A DNA stretch of 8,548 nucleotides from Pirellulaceae bacterium (GCA_013002105.1 JABDKS010000993.1:1-8548), one strand, 5' to 3'. Shown: positions 1 through 7,619, counted from the stretch's first letter. Numbers and translations: made by a program. Notes: generated from the sequence alone by a model not told the origin.

Positions 1-2238
1 GAGCTTCACGAGGAAATAGGTCGTGGCGGGATGGGGGTCGTCTATCGCGCCACCCAGACGTCGCTCCGTCGAACCGTTGCGATCAAGCTACTGCCGCTCA
101 CTTCCGTGCTCGATTCTCGCCAGCTAACGCGTTTCCAACAAGAAGCCGAAGCCGCAGCCAGTCTGCAACACCCCAACATCGTTCCCGTCTTTGCCGTAGG
201 TTGCCAACGTGGGATCCACTACTACGCGATGCAGTTCATCCGCGGTGTTTGCGTGGATGGGGTGGCTGCGAGCAGTGACGTCGCTACGTTTGCCGGGTCG
301 TCGATTCCCGCTTCTGGCGACGTTGTTTACCAAGCCAAGTGGAAAGCCGCGGTTGATCAGGCCGCTCAGGTAGCCGATGGACTGCATGCCGCGCACGAAC
401 TGGGCATCATTCATCGCGACATCAAGCCGTCAAATTTGATTGTCGACCAAAACGGCAAGCCGTGGATTACCGACTTTGGGCTGGCACGCATCCAAAGCGA
501 CGTTTCCTTGACCCAGTCAGGCGATGTGATCGGCACGATGCGATACATGAGTCCCGAACAGGCTCGCGGCGAATCCGCGATCGTTGACGGACGTACGGAC
601 GTTTACTCGCTGGGCGCGACACTCTACGAAATGCTCACCGGCGTGCCCGCGCACGACGGTGAAGATGCTCCATCGATCCTGCGTCAAATTGACGAAGACG
701 CGATTGTGCCGCTACGAAAACACTGCGCGGACTTACCTCGCGATCTTGAAACCGTCGTCGCCAAAGCGATGGCTAGTCGCCGTGACGATCGCTACGAAAC
801 CGCCAAAGATTTTGCCACTGACCTGCGCCGAGTGCTCGTCGGCGAGCCAACGATCGCGCGACCGCCGACGTGGCTTGATCATGGCGTTCGTTTGGCAACG
901 AAGTATCGTGGTGCTGTCGCGACGCTTGCGGTCGTTGGCGTCTTGGCGCTTGCCGGTTTCGCATTCAGTAACACTCGATTGGCAGCCGCAAAACGGGATT
1001 CCGATGCTCATGCAAAACGCGCCCAACTGAAAGATGCGATTGCCCGCGAGGCTTTCGACCGCCTGGGAACGCAGATGGCGGACTTGCTTGACGACATCCC
1101 CGCAGCCAATTCGGTGCGTCACCGAATGCTGACCGAAACGCTGGACTATTACCAACGGCTGGCTCAGCAATCCACTTCGCACGATTCTCTTGATCTGAAT
1201 CAAAAACTCGATCTCGCGATCATCCACGGAAAGATTGGTAGTTTTCAAAGCGAACTGGGATTGAAAGCGGACGCTCGGTCGTCGCTCGAAGAGTCACAGC
1301 GACGCTACGCAGTGCTTGTCGAGCAATTCCCAAGCGACGGTGCACTGCAACTCCAGTTGTCGATCAGTCAAAACAATCTTGCGGAGGCGTTCGCTGATAG
1401 CGGCGATTTTGCTCTGGCCGGCAAGTGGTTTAGCAAAGCGATCGCCATTCAGAATCGCTTGCAGTCCGAGTCCAACCCATCTGCCACGATCGAGCTTGCT
1501 ACAACACTGAACAATCTCGGACGCATGTTGACCGACTCGGAGAATGCGAGTGAAGCCGAAAGTGTGTTTCAGCGAGCGATCGACTTGCTGGGCGGATCTT
1601 CTGCGCACGATAACCTGCGTTCGACAATTGAGTCGAATCTCGCCGGTCTGCTGGCCCGCCGTGACAGCCCAAGAGCCACACAGATTGCTCGGCAATCGCT
1701 GGTGACTCAGTTAGCACGACTCGAAGCGAACCCCGGCGACGCGAAGGCAGCCACGCAAGTCGTGCTTACACTGAACACCTTGGCCAACGCACAGGCTGGT
1801 CAGTCCCAGCATCACGAGTCGATCGAGTCGATTCGCCATGCCATTGAAGTCAGTCGGCAACTGCGAAGACGCTGGCCGGACCAAGCCAGCTACCGACGCG
1901 ATCTCGCAATTAGCCTCAATCAGCTCGGACTTTCCCTCTGTGCGATTGATCGAACCGACCGCGCGGTGCTTGCATTCGAGGAGGCTACGAAGCACGCCAA
2001 GGTCTTATTGAAAGCGTACGGCGAGGACGCCCAACTCCACAGCATGCTTGGTTCCACGCTCAATAACCTTGCCTTCCTGAAGCAACAGCTTGGTGATCGC
2101 ATCGCAGCAATGGCGATTTACACCGAAGCCATTGAGCACCAGCAACTTGCCGTGCAGAAGGCTCCGCAGGTACCACGTTATCGGGTCAATCTCAGCAAAC
2201 ACGAACACAATTTGCAGAATTTGAAAGGTGAATCATGA
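1..2238 (+). CDS. Membrane-anchored Ser/Thr protein kinase with TPR-rich C-terminal region (5' truncated)
   Basis: Frame +1 is open from base 1, so the gene starts outside the window. The Met codon at 31 lies inside the glycine-rich loop (IGRGGMGVVY, bases 16-45) and cannot be the true start. Counting that Met as residue 1, the Hanks-type kinase signature is complete: ATP-binding Lys19 (VAIK), helix-C Glu38, catalytic loop HRDIKPSN with Asp130, DFG at 148-150, activation-loop Ser/Thr residues at 159-169, and SPEQ at 174-177. A hydrophobic segment (about 294-313) is followed by a charged, probably coiled stretch and then about 350 residues of helical TPR-like repeats (for example near 445-475, 488-520 and 672-705). 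The predicted role is ATP-dependent protein phosphorylation at the cytoplasmic membrane, with the TPR part as a sensor or partner-binding domain. The side of the membrane it faces is uncertain because both TM flanks are basic. The gene overlaps the next one by 4 bp. In planctomycetes such kinases often sit beside ECF sigma-factor genes, but the upstream gene is not in the window. The kinase call is certain; the signal sensed is unknown. Confidence 0.95.
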   Translation, partial: ELHEEIGRGGMGVVYRATQTSLRRTVAIKLLPLTSVLDSRQLTRFQQEAEAAASLQHPNIVPVFAVGCQRGIHYYAMQFIRGVCVDGVAASSDVATFAGSSIPASGDVVYQAKWKAAVDQAAQVADGLHAAHELGIIHRDIKPSNLIVDQNGKPWITDFGLARIQSDVSLTQSGDVIGTMRYMSPEQARGESAIVDGRTDVYSLGATLYEMLTGVPAHDGEDAPSILRQIDEDAIVPLRKHCADLPRDLETVVAKAMASRRDDRYETAKDFATDLRRVLVGEPTIARPPTWLDHGVRLATKYRGAVATLAVVGVLALAGFAFSNTRLAAAKRDSDAHAKRAQLKDAIAREAFDRLGTQMADLLDDIPAANSVRHRMLTETLDYYQRLAQQSTSHDSLDLNQKLDLAIIHGKIGSFQSELGLKADARSSLEESQRRYAVLVEQFPSDGALQLQLSISQNNLAEAFADSGDFALAGKWFSKAIAIQNRLQSESNPSATIELATTLNNLGRMLTDSENASEAESVFQRAIDLLGGSSAHDNLRSTIESNLAGLLARRDSPRATQIARQSLVTQLARLEANPGDAKAATQVVLTLNTLANAQAGQSQHHESIESIRHAIEVSRQLRRRWPDQASYRRDLAISLNQLGLSLCAIDRTDRAVLAFEEATKHAKVLLKAYGEDAQLHSMLGSTLNNLAFLKQQLGDRIAAMAIYTEAIEHQQLAVQKAPQVPRYRVNLSKHEHNLQNLKGES
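2223..2230 (+). promoter_or_regulatory. Ribosome binding site for the 427-aa LEPR-like protein gene
   Basis: GAAAGGTG lies 4 nt before the ATG at 2235, inside the last codons of the kinase gene. Together with the ATGA stop/start overlap it supports translational coupling and fixes the start at 2235. Confidence 0.5.
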
Positions 2239-3518
2239 GCGATTTCCGCGAATCCCGAGCTCTTCGATTGGAACGTTTGGAATCGCGTTCCATGCTCGCT
2301 GGCGGAGTGTTTGTATTCGAAGTGGCTGCGGACGATGTCGACTCGGGGCACCGGCATTCCAACCGTCAGGGTGATTCTGGCCGACCCGATGAAGTTGCCC
2401 GAATCGCGCCGCAGTCCGCTCGGATCGACGCGTCGCCTGGGCGACAAGACACGCCGCGGCAGAGTCAGTCTGACCGATCCCACGGATCGGATCACAACTC
2501 CTTGCGATCAGATCGACTCGTAGTGCCTGCAGCTCGGCATTACCATTCCCAGCAAAACCAATTCCTCCAAAACCTTCCTGCTTCTGAAGCTAACGAAGTG
2601 ATTGTGCTGACCTTGTTGCAGGCAACCGCTTCGGCTGGTTCACCGTCAACGCCCAACCAGACAGAGTCATCGCCGCCGACAACTTTGCCGCCGCTATCGT
2701 TCGCCGCCAGCGTCGACAGAACAGCCAACCAAACATTAAGGCCCGAAGCGAGCGCTCTCAGTTCGCTTCCGACGGCTACATCGACCGAGGCAGCTTTGGA
2801 GTCCAAACCTGCGATCTCCAACGATGATGTCGTCAATATGTCATCAGCAACATCCTCGCAAATCGACGCTACGGAGGGAATCGGCCTGCAACAAGAAGTC
2901 GTGCAAGAAGACGACGCGGTCGTCCAGACGGCCAGCGACCGAGTGCATGCTGCCGAGGATGGTTGGATCGATCTTGCGACGATTGGATCCTTTGATGCGT
3001 TCACCGAGAATTCAGATCAAAGCGACCCGTGGAAATTAGATCTGCAAACGATTCCCTTACTGAGACAGCTGACACAGCATGCGGTGGGCGAATACATTGC
3101 CGGAGATCGTACGGTTGGTCGTCGGGCCGAACTCGCCGACCAAATGATACGAGACTGGTTCAACGGCCCCGGCGGGTTGATCGCATTGGATCAAGTCGAT
3201 TTGCCGGGCGTCACGTTTCCCCACGACGCCGCACGGATCCATGTTGGACTCCAGTCCACCGTTGCGTTGCACCGGTCACTGAATCTTGTTGCCAGCGGAG
3301 TCACTCCGGCGCTTTCGGGTCCCGTGCTCGATGCCATCATGGCATCCCTCGACCAAATGGCTTCATCAGAGACCCAGCCAGTGATCGAACCTTCGCCGCT
3401 TCGTATTCCTTCGATGGCTTACCCGGCCGTTGCTATCGTTGCAACGACCGTCGCCGTATCGGCGCGTCGCAAACACAAACAGCCGCATTCGAATCAACAG
3501 TTTACCGGTAATCAATGA
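2235..3518 (+). CDS. Exported planctomycete protein with LEPR-like N-terminal motif and C-terminal membrane anchor
   Basis: I do not recognise this 427-aa protein as a named family, but its two ends are informative. Residues 11-22 (RLERLESRSMLA) match the LExLExRxLLA-type motif found at the N-terminus of many planctomycete surface or exported proteins, where it is thought to act in export. At the C-terminus a hydrophobic stretch (about 395-410, PAVAIVATTVAVSA) is followed by a basic tail (RRKHK, 411-415), which looks like a stop-transfer anchor or sorting tail. Residues 35-240 are low complexity, rich in Ser, Thr, Gln, Asp and Ala, as in a disordered stalk. Residues 240-375 look more ordered, with predicted helices around 270-310 and 330-375. 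The start is set by the ATGA overlap with the kinase gene and the upstream AAAGGTG. Co-translation with the kinase suggests a shared pathway, for example as envelope partner or substrate; that is inference. Several long antisense ORFs here are shadows. Confidence 0.82.
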   Translation: MSDFRESRALRLERLESRSMLAGGVFVFEVAADDVDSGHRHSNRQGDSGRPDEVARIAPQSARIDASPGRQDTPRQSQSDRSHGSDHNSLRSDRLVVPAARHYHSQQNQFLQNLPASEANEVIVLTLLQATASAGSPSTPNQTESSPPTTLPPLSFAASVDRTANQTLRPEASALSSLPTATSTEAALESKPAISNDDVVNMSSATSSQIDATEGIGLQQEVVQEDDAVVQTASDRVHAAEDGWIDLATIGSFDAFTENSDQSDPWKLDLQTIPLLRQLTQHAVGEYIAGDRTVGRRAELADQMIRDWFNGPGGLIALDQVDLPGVTFPHDAARIHVGLQSTVALHRSLNLVASGVTPALSGPVLDAIMASLDQMASSETQPVIEPSPLRIPSMAYPAVAIVATTVAVSARRKHKQPHSNQQFTGNQ

Positions 3519-3812
3519 GATGACGACGTACTTGACAGGTTGCACGGTTTGGACGCAGGCAGTGCCCAAAAATCAACACTTGGCATTCGACGGCACGCTA
3601 TTTGGCGTGTTTTACCAGTCTCCGAAATAGTGGCGCTGCGTTTGCAACGTAACCGCCGGTTTCTCGTTTGGTTCGGTAGCTGTCGGCAGGCGGAAAGACT
3701 GCTGCACGACGGCGAACCATTTGAGTTGTCAGGATAAGAACACGCTATTGCCCGACATTCCACCCTGCCGCGAGCCCCGTCTAACATTGGACGTTGCTGT
3801 ATTTTCCGCGAC
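3519..3812. other. Intergenic region, no gene supported
   Basis: These 294 bp separate the 427-aa protein gene from the BON-like gene. Short ORFs exist on both strands, but they lack recognisable motifs and their ribosome binding sites are weak or absent. One on the + strand (3540-3737) would need a TTG start. A TTGACA at 3532-3537 has no -10 partner at a suitable distance. The only structure I can support is the weak hairpin plus T-tract listed separately. No clear promoter for the downstream gene was found. Confidence 0.6.
3593..3613 (+). terminator. Possible weak intrinsic terminator after the kinase operon
   Basis: CACGC (3594-3598) can pair with GCGTG (3605-3609) across a short loop, with an optional inner T-G pair. 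TTTT (3610-3613) follows directly. It lies about 75 bp past the stop codon of the 427-aa gene, on the correct strand. The stem has only 5 strong pairs and the T-tract is short, so this is a candidate only. Confidence 0.3.
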
Positions 3813-4025
3813 ATGAACATGACTTCCACACCGAAACAAAATATGAAAGTGCGCGTCGAACGATCGCTCCAACAACTGGGCTACACCGATGTTACCGTAA
3901 CCGATCAAGGGGATGGGCAAGTCACGCTCACGTGCATTGGCCTTGATCGCAACGATCTATGCGTCCTCAAGGCGGCCATTCAGAGCGTTGTCGGAGTCAG
4001 CTCGGTCAAGACAAAGACGAAGTAA
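3813..4025 (+). CDS. Small BON-like domain protein
   Basis: This 70-aa protein consists almost entirely of one BON-like module. Residues 12-30 form a predicted helix and strand (VRVERSLQQLGYTDVTV), followed by a Gly turn, a strand (QVTLTCIG, 36-43), a second helix (about 45-59) and a closing GVSSVK strand (61-66). The repeated 'xVTLxGxV...GVxxV' pattern is the usual BON signature. BON domains in other bacteria bind phospholipid or help envelope integrity, but no signal peptide or membrane segment is present here, so this copy is probably cytoplasmic or a free-standing binding module. Three Met codons (residues 1, 3 and 11) could start it. The first is used because the later ones would leave little or nothing ahead of the fold. 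I see no good ribosome binding site. It converges with the DUF1552 gene, with 36 bp between the stop codons. The family assignment rests on pattern only. Confidence 0.62.
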   Translation: MNMTSTPKQNMKVRVERSLQQLGYTDVTVTDQGDGQVTLTCIGLDRNDLCVLKAAIQSVVGVSSVKTKTK

Positions 4026-4061
4026 AGATGCGCGGGCGATTTGCATGCCCATGGGAGGAAA

Positions 4062-5465
4062 TCAGGAGACGAGTTCGCTGATCATTCCCGTGCTATCGGC
4101 GAATCGATCACGTTTGACACCCATTGCGCGAGCCTGTGTAAGCCAAAGGTTTGCCAGCGGCGTGCCGTTGGGGCAGTGTAGGTGACCACCGTTGGTGAAA
4201 CCGAGCGCCTTGCCGCCCGCGACGACAATCGGCAGGTCGTTGTACTGATGCGTCGCCCCGTCTCCCAGACCCGATCCGTAGGTCAGCAGCGTGTTGTCCA
4301 GCATGGTGGTCCCATTGGATTCCACGATGCTGTCCATTTTTTCGACCAGATAGGCGAACTGCTGCATATGAAAATGATCGACCTTCAGCAGCTCAGGCGT
4401 GTAGGTCTTTTGATTGTGCGACATCTTGTGGTGACTCATTGGCTTGTCGAACAGGCCATCGAACATGTAGGGGCTGTCCCAGCGTTCCGGGCCGATCATC
4501 AACGTCGCAACATTGGTTAGCCCCGTTTGAAATGCGATGATCATCAGGTCGCCCATCAGGCGAATGTATTCCCCGCGGGGCAGTTGTGCGGTAGCGGGTT
4601 CATCGATGGACACATTTGCCAATTCGCTGCGCATCGCGTCCATTCGGTCGATGCGCTGTTCGATTGTGCGGACCGCATCAAAGTACTCATCGAATTTGTG
4701 ACGGTCCGAATATCCAAGTTCTTGTTTCAATGAGCGAGCATCGCCGAGCACTAAATCGGTGATGGCCTGATAGCTCTTTTGCTCTTCGGTGCCGAATAGT
4801 CGTTGGTAGACTTGGAGTGGATCTCGCAGCGACGGCGCGACGTGCCCCGTACCATACCAAGAGATGTTGTCAAAGTAGATCGATTCTTTGTTGTCCTTGT
4901 GGCTGTTGCAACTGAACTCCAGCGTGGGGAAAGGCGTGTCACCTGCAATTTGATCTGCGACGACGTGATCGAGCGTGCGATCAAGCGGCCACGCCGACGT
5001 CCTGATACTGTTGTCATACGGGGCGGCGCTGCTCAGAAAACACGAGGCGCATTGCGCGTGAACATCGGTACCATTTTGGAACGTACGATCCATTCCCGTG
5101 ATCAACGTCACTTTCTCCCGCACCCGTGCTAGTGGCTGGAGCGTCGGGGTCGTCGGCAAGTCGTGCCAACCATTCTGCGTGAATTTTCCCTCGACATGTA
5201 CTGTTGGGTCACTATTGAACCCGGGGAATGCCACGTTGGCTTCGTTGGGAAAAAAACCGCGGCGCACGACACCGATGGGGACGTAGAAGACCGCTAACCG
5301 CTGGGCCGGTCCCGCCGCAGTTGGTCCCGCCGCATTCGGTCCGGCCAACGCCAAGCTCTCCAGCCAAGGCAACGCGAGGGCCGCACCGCCCGTCCCTTGC
5401 AAGAATGTTCGTCGTGATGATGTCTTCATACTTTGTCCCGTACGTCCACCGATGTTTGACTTCAT
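4062..5465 (-). CDS. Tat-exported DUF1552 (HXXSHH family) protein
   Basis: This 467-aa protein has the full length and layout of the DUF1552 family, known mainly from planctomycetes and some other bacteria and of unestablished function. A twin-arginine signal (SRRTFLQG, residues 17-24) precedes a hydrophobic stretch (GGAALALPWLESLALA, 26-41), with a likely AxA cleavage after Ala41. Family-typical segments follow: the VPIGV region (62-66), the DRTLDHVVADQI region (162-173), an NVATLMIGPE strand (318-327), the signature region (HHKMSHNQ, 345-352) and the YGSGLGDG/LPIVVAGG core (396-418). The signature is altered: the last His of HxxSHH is Asn351. Start: ATG at 5465 lies 1 bp after the upstream stop (TAA-C-ATG), with AGG 4 nt before it. 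An internal ATG at 5429 (residue 13), just before the Tat motif, is a credible alternative. It is the second gene of an operon with the DUF1592 cytochrome gene and is expected to work in the periplasm or outside the cell with that partner. Family call is firm; role unknown. Confidence 0.93.
   Translation of the reverse strand: MKSNIGGRTGQSMKTSSRRTFLQGTGGAALALPWLESLALAGPNAAGPTAAGPAQRLAVFYVPIGVVRRGFFPNEANVAFPGFNSDPTVHVEGKFTQNGWHDLPTTPTLQPLARVREKVTLITGMDRTFQNGTDVHAQCASCFLSSAAPYDNSIRTSAWPLDRTLDHVVADQIAGDTPFPTLEFSCNSHKDNKESIYFDNISWYGTGHVAPSLRDPLQVYQRLFGTEEQKSYQAITDLVLGDARSLKQELGYSDRHKFDEYFDAVRTIEQRIDRMDAMRSELANVSIDEPATAQLPRGEYIRLMGDLMIIAFQTGLTNVATLMIGPERWDSPYMFDGLFDKPMSHHKMSHNQKTYTPELLKVDHFHMQQFAYLVEKMDSIVESNGTTMLDNTLLTYGSGLGDGATHQYNDLPIVVAGGKALGFTNGGHLHCPNGTPLANLWLTQARAMGVKRDRFADSTGMISELVS
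5308..5346. repeat. 15-bp tandem repeat (about 2.6 copies) within the DUF1552 gene
   Basis: GGTCCCGCCGCAGTT (5308-5322) is followed by GGTCCCGCCGCATTC (5323-5337) and a partial third unit, GGTCCGGCC (5338-5346). On the coding strand it encodes repeated AGP/AAGP residues (about 41-53), immediately after the predicted Tat cleavage site. It keeps frame and would form a flexible linker at the mature N-terminus. Confidence 0.8.
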
Positions 5466-5466
5466 G

Positions 5467-7572
5467 TTACCTGTCCGACGTATCGACGGGATTATATTTT
5501 TGCAAAAACGGCTCGCTCAATATGACCCGCCTGATCAGCGTGTGGATTCGATAATCGTCCGCTGCGGTCAGCTTCGCGATTTTGTCTAACGCTGGCGAGT
5601 CCGTCACGCCAACTTCGCGACCGAGCGCAAAGGACAACATGTGCTTGGCAAATGCCCGCGTGAACCGATCCCTCTCTGTAATGATTGCGTCCTTCAACTC
5701 GACCGGGTCACTGAATGGATGCTTTCCGAATAACACGCCGGACGAATCCACGTCTCGCCCGTTGTCATACTTGTCACGCCACATGCCCGTTGGGCCATAG
5801 TTTTCCAGTGCGAATCCCAGCGGATCGATCTTCGCGTGACAACCTTTGCAGTCGGCCCGCTGGCGATGCAGATCCAAACGCTCGCGCAAAGTCAGTTTTT
5901 CCGTGTCCGAATCGCTGGCTTCAGGTAGCGGTGGCACGTCGGCCGGTGGAGGCTTGGGCGGGCTGTTAAAGATCACCGTGGCCATCCACGATCCACGTGT
6001 GATCGGCTTGGATCGCTCGGGGGTCGAGGTCATCGTCATGATCGCGGGGTTCGTGATCACGCCGCCTTCGCGACGATCTCCGTTCTCGACACGATTAAAT
6101 GACAGTACGGTTGGTCGGAAAGTACCAGACTCGCCGGTCAGCAGCCACGTTTTCAACAGATCGCTGCGGTAGCTAAATGGTGGGTCGATCAAATCGACAA
6201 TCGATCGATTCTCCACCAGCACCGTTTCGAACAGCAGCAGCGGCTCGATCATCATGTGCATACTGACGCGATACTGCCCTCGGTAGAACGTTGGAAACTT
6301 TTCCTCGTCGGGCTTGGCCGAAATGATGTGATCCAACTGCAACCATTGAGGGGGAAAACTATCGCAAAATCGCTTCAACTTGCGGTCCGACAACATGTGA
6401 GTGATCTGCTTGTCCAGAACGTCCGCATCACTCAAGCGATTCTTGGCCGCCAAGTCCAGCAGTTCCGCATCCGGCAGACTGCCCCACAGAAAGAACGATA
6501 GTCGAGAGGCCAGCTCAAAGTCGTCCAGCGGCTGAGCCCGATCCGCTCCGCCGAGATCGTACAAGTACAGGAATCGTGGTGACGCTAGTACTGCACTGAC
6601 CGCCAACTTCATCGCGTCAGTAAACGAGTCCCCCGCGTCAATCCGCGCTACGACGTGATCGACATACCGATGCAGAATGTCGTCGCTCGGCGTGCGGCGA
6701 AAGGCGCGGGTGAGCAACCGACCAAGACGATGCTCGACGATCGGTCGCGCTGACTTACCATCGCCGGCAATTTCGTCATCGGGCGGCTCGAACAGCCAAC
6801 CCCATGCACCGCACGTCGTTGGACCAAAGTCTCCGCTGTCAACAATCGATCGGCTCAGCTTCAAGAACGATTCCATCAACAATGGCGACAGCGACAAGTG
6901 ATCCCCGCGGTTGTCAAACCCGTGCTCAGCGCGCAGGTCTTGCGGATAAGGCCCGACGCCCGCCAGTCGCGGCTGCACCAGTTGCGACTTTCCGAGCGGT
7001 CGACTGCCAACCTTGACCGTTGCCGGCATTTTTCCCGACGCGGGATCGAAGTAGTTGCTGTGTTCACGCATCATACGCTCGGGTAATGCGAATAACTCCA
7101 ATTTCAATTCCAGCAGATCCACTACAGCATTGTTGTATTGGAAACGATTCATCCGACGAATCGGCGACTGATTGAATGTCTTTCGCTGCGCGACCGCTGC
7201 GTGCAGAGCAGTTGTGAGCGTCTGAATCATTTCGCTGCGAACGGTGGAATCCAACGCGGTTTCGCCTTCGGGCGGCATCTGCTCTGAATCGAGAACCTCA
7301 ATCATGCTTTGAAGTAGTTCAGCTTTCTCGCTGAGCGACTCTGTTTGCAACGTTGCCAGATTCACATCTCCTTCGACGACGTCGCCGGCACCGTGACAGT
7401 CAATGCAGTGCGTTTTCAGTACGGGTAGTACCGTGTTCTCGAACCGCGTGTCTTCCGCTGACAACGCCACCGACGAATAGAGCTGCGGCAGTGTCAAACA
7501 AAGTATGCATCCCGCAGCAGGCCGAAACCATTCGTCGATTCGTGTCGCGATCGCGAGTAGGTTGATCATCAT
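5467..7572 (-). CDS. Exported c-type cytochrome-like DUF1587/1595/1592/1588/1585 protein
   Basis: This is the planctomycete multi-domain family often annotated as DUF1592 domain protein. Numbering from the ATG at 7572 (701 aa), a signal-peptide-like N-terminus has a hydrophobic stretch at about 18-38 and a probable cleavage near SA-ED (39-40). An N-terminal cytochrome-like domain (PSCyt1 type) follows with Cys56-x-x-Cys59-His60 and a likely axial Met in QMPPEG (Met99). Then come DUF1587 (about 136-200, RRMNRFQYNN), DUF1595 (about 280-340, RLLTRAFRRTP), DUF1592 (about 347-478, ASRLSFFLWGSLPD), DUF1588 with a second heme motif Cys575-x-x-Cys578-His579 followed by KIDPLGFALENYG, and DUF1585 (about 622-693). 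Two covalent hemes and a periplasmic or extracellular location are expected; the substrate is unknown. The frame can be extended to a TTG at 7698, but the added 42 residues are highly charged and would bury the signal peptide, so the ATG is preferred (a second ATG is at 7569). No strong ribosome binding site precedes it. The stop at 5467-5469 is 1 bp from the DUF1552 start, so the two are co-translated. Confidence 0.93.
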   Translation of the reverse strand: MMINLLAIATRIDEWFRPAAGCILCLTLPQLYSSVALSAEDTRFENTVLPVLKTHCIDCHGAGDVVEGDVNLATLQTESLSEKAELLQSMIEVLDSEQMPPEGETALDSTVRSEMIQTLTTALHAAVAQRKTFNQSPIRRMNRFQYNNAVVDLLELKLELFALPERMMREHSNYFDPASGKMPATVKVGSRPLGKSQLVQPRLAGVGPYPQDLRAEHGFDNRGDHLSLSPLLMESFLKLSRSIVDSGDFGPTTCGAWGWLFEPPDDEIAGDGKSARPIVEHRLGRLLTRAFRRTPSDDILHRYVDHVVARIDAGDSFTDAMKLAVSAVLASPRFLYLYDLGGADRAQPLDDFELASRLSFFLWGSLPDAELLDLAAKNRLSDADVLDKQITHMLSDRKLKRFCDSFPPQWLQLDHIISAKPDEEKFPTFYRGQYRVSMHMMIEPLLLFETVLVENRSIVDLIDPPFSYRSDLLKTWLLTGESGTFRPTVLSFNRVENGDRREGGVITNPAIMTMTSTPERSKPITRGSWMATVIFNSPPKPPPADVPPLPEASDSDTEKLTLRERLDLHRQRADCKGCHAKIDPLGFALENYGPTGMWRDKYDNGRDVDSSGVLFGKHPFSDPVELKDAIITERDRFTRAFAKHMLSFALGREVGVTDSPALDKIAKLTAADDYRIHTLIRRVILSEPFLQKYNPVDTSDR
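5469..5472 (-). promoter_or_regulatory. Ribosome binding site for the DUF1552 gene
   Basis: On the - strand AGGT overlaps the TAA stop of the DUF1592 gene and sits 4 nt (from AGG) before the ATG at 5465. With the 1-bp gap this supports termination-reinitiation coupling and the longer of the two possible DUF1552 starts. Confidence 0.4.
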
Positions 7573-7619
7573 CCAGGTGGGGTTTGGCTCAGGGGCGAAC
7601 TGGCAACTAATGTCGCAGC

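Noticed and set aside
733..1248. Long - strand ORF (171 codons) inside the kinase gene, and similar antisense ORFs through 124-2208
   Set aside because: They lie opposite a clear kinase/TPR coding frame, have no domain-like composition and are explained by GC-biased codon use.
2540..3004. 154-codon - strand ORF antisense to the 427-aa protein gene
   Set aside because: Its Ser/Ala/Val-rich composition mirrors the low-complexity sense strand. The sense frame has the coupled start and LEPR-like motif.
3532..3560. TTGACA that could be a promoter -35 for the BON-like gene
   Set aside because: No -10-like hexamer at 16-18 bp, and it lies nearly 280 bp from the start codon.
3512..3829. 105-codon - strand ORF covering the intergenic gap
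   Set aside because: No recognisable motif, high Arg/Cys/Ser shadow-like composition, and it overlaps the 3' end of one gene and the start of another.
4026..4061. Possible bidirectional terminator between the convergent BON-like and DUF1552 genes (GGGC at 4034-4037 with GCCC at 4047-4050)
   Set aside because: Only 4 pairs around a 9-nt loop and no proper T-tract on either strand; too weak to list.
5098..5554. + strand ORFs antisense to the DUF1552 start and Tat signal
   Set aside because: Shadows of the - strand operon; the sense frame has the Tat motif and the family core.
4548..7080. Possible phosphatase, hydrolase or transposase assignment for the - strand operon
   Set aside because: The CxxCH motifs, domain order and YGSGLGDG/SHN region fit the DUF1592 and DUF1552 families; no transposase DDE pattern or terminal inverted repeats flank the operon.
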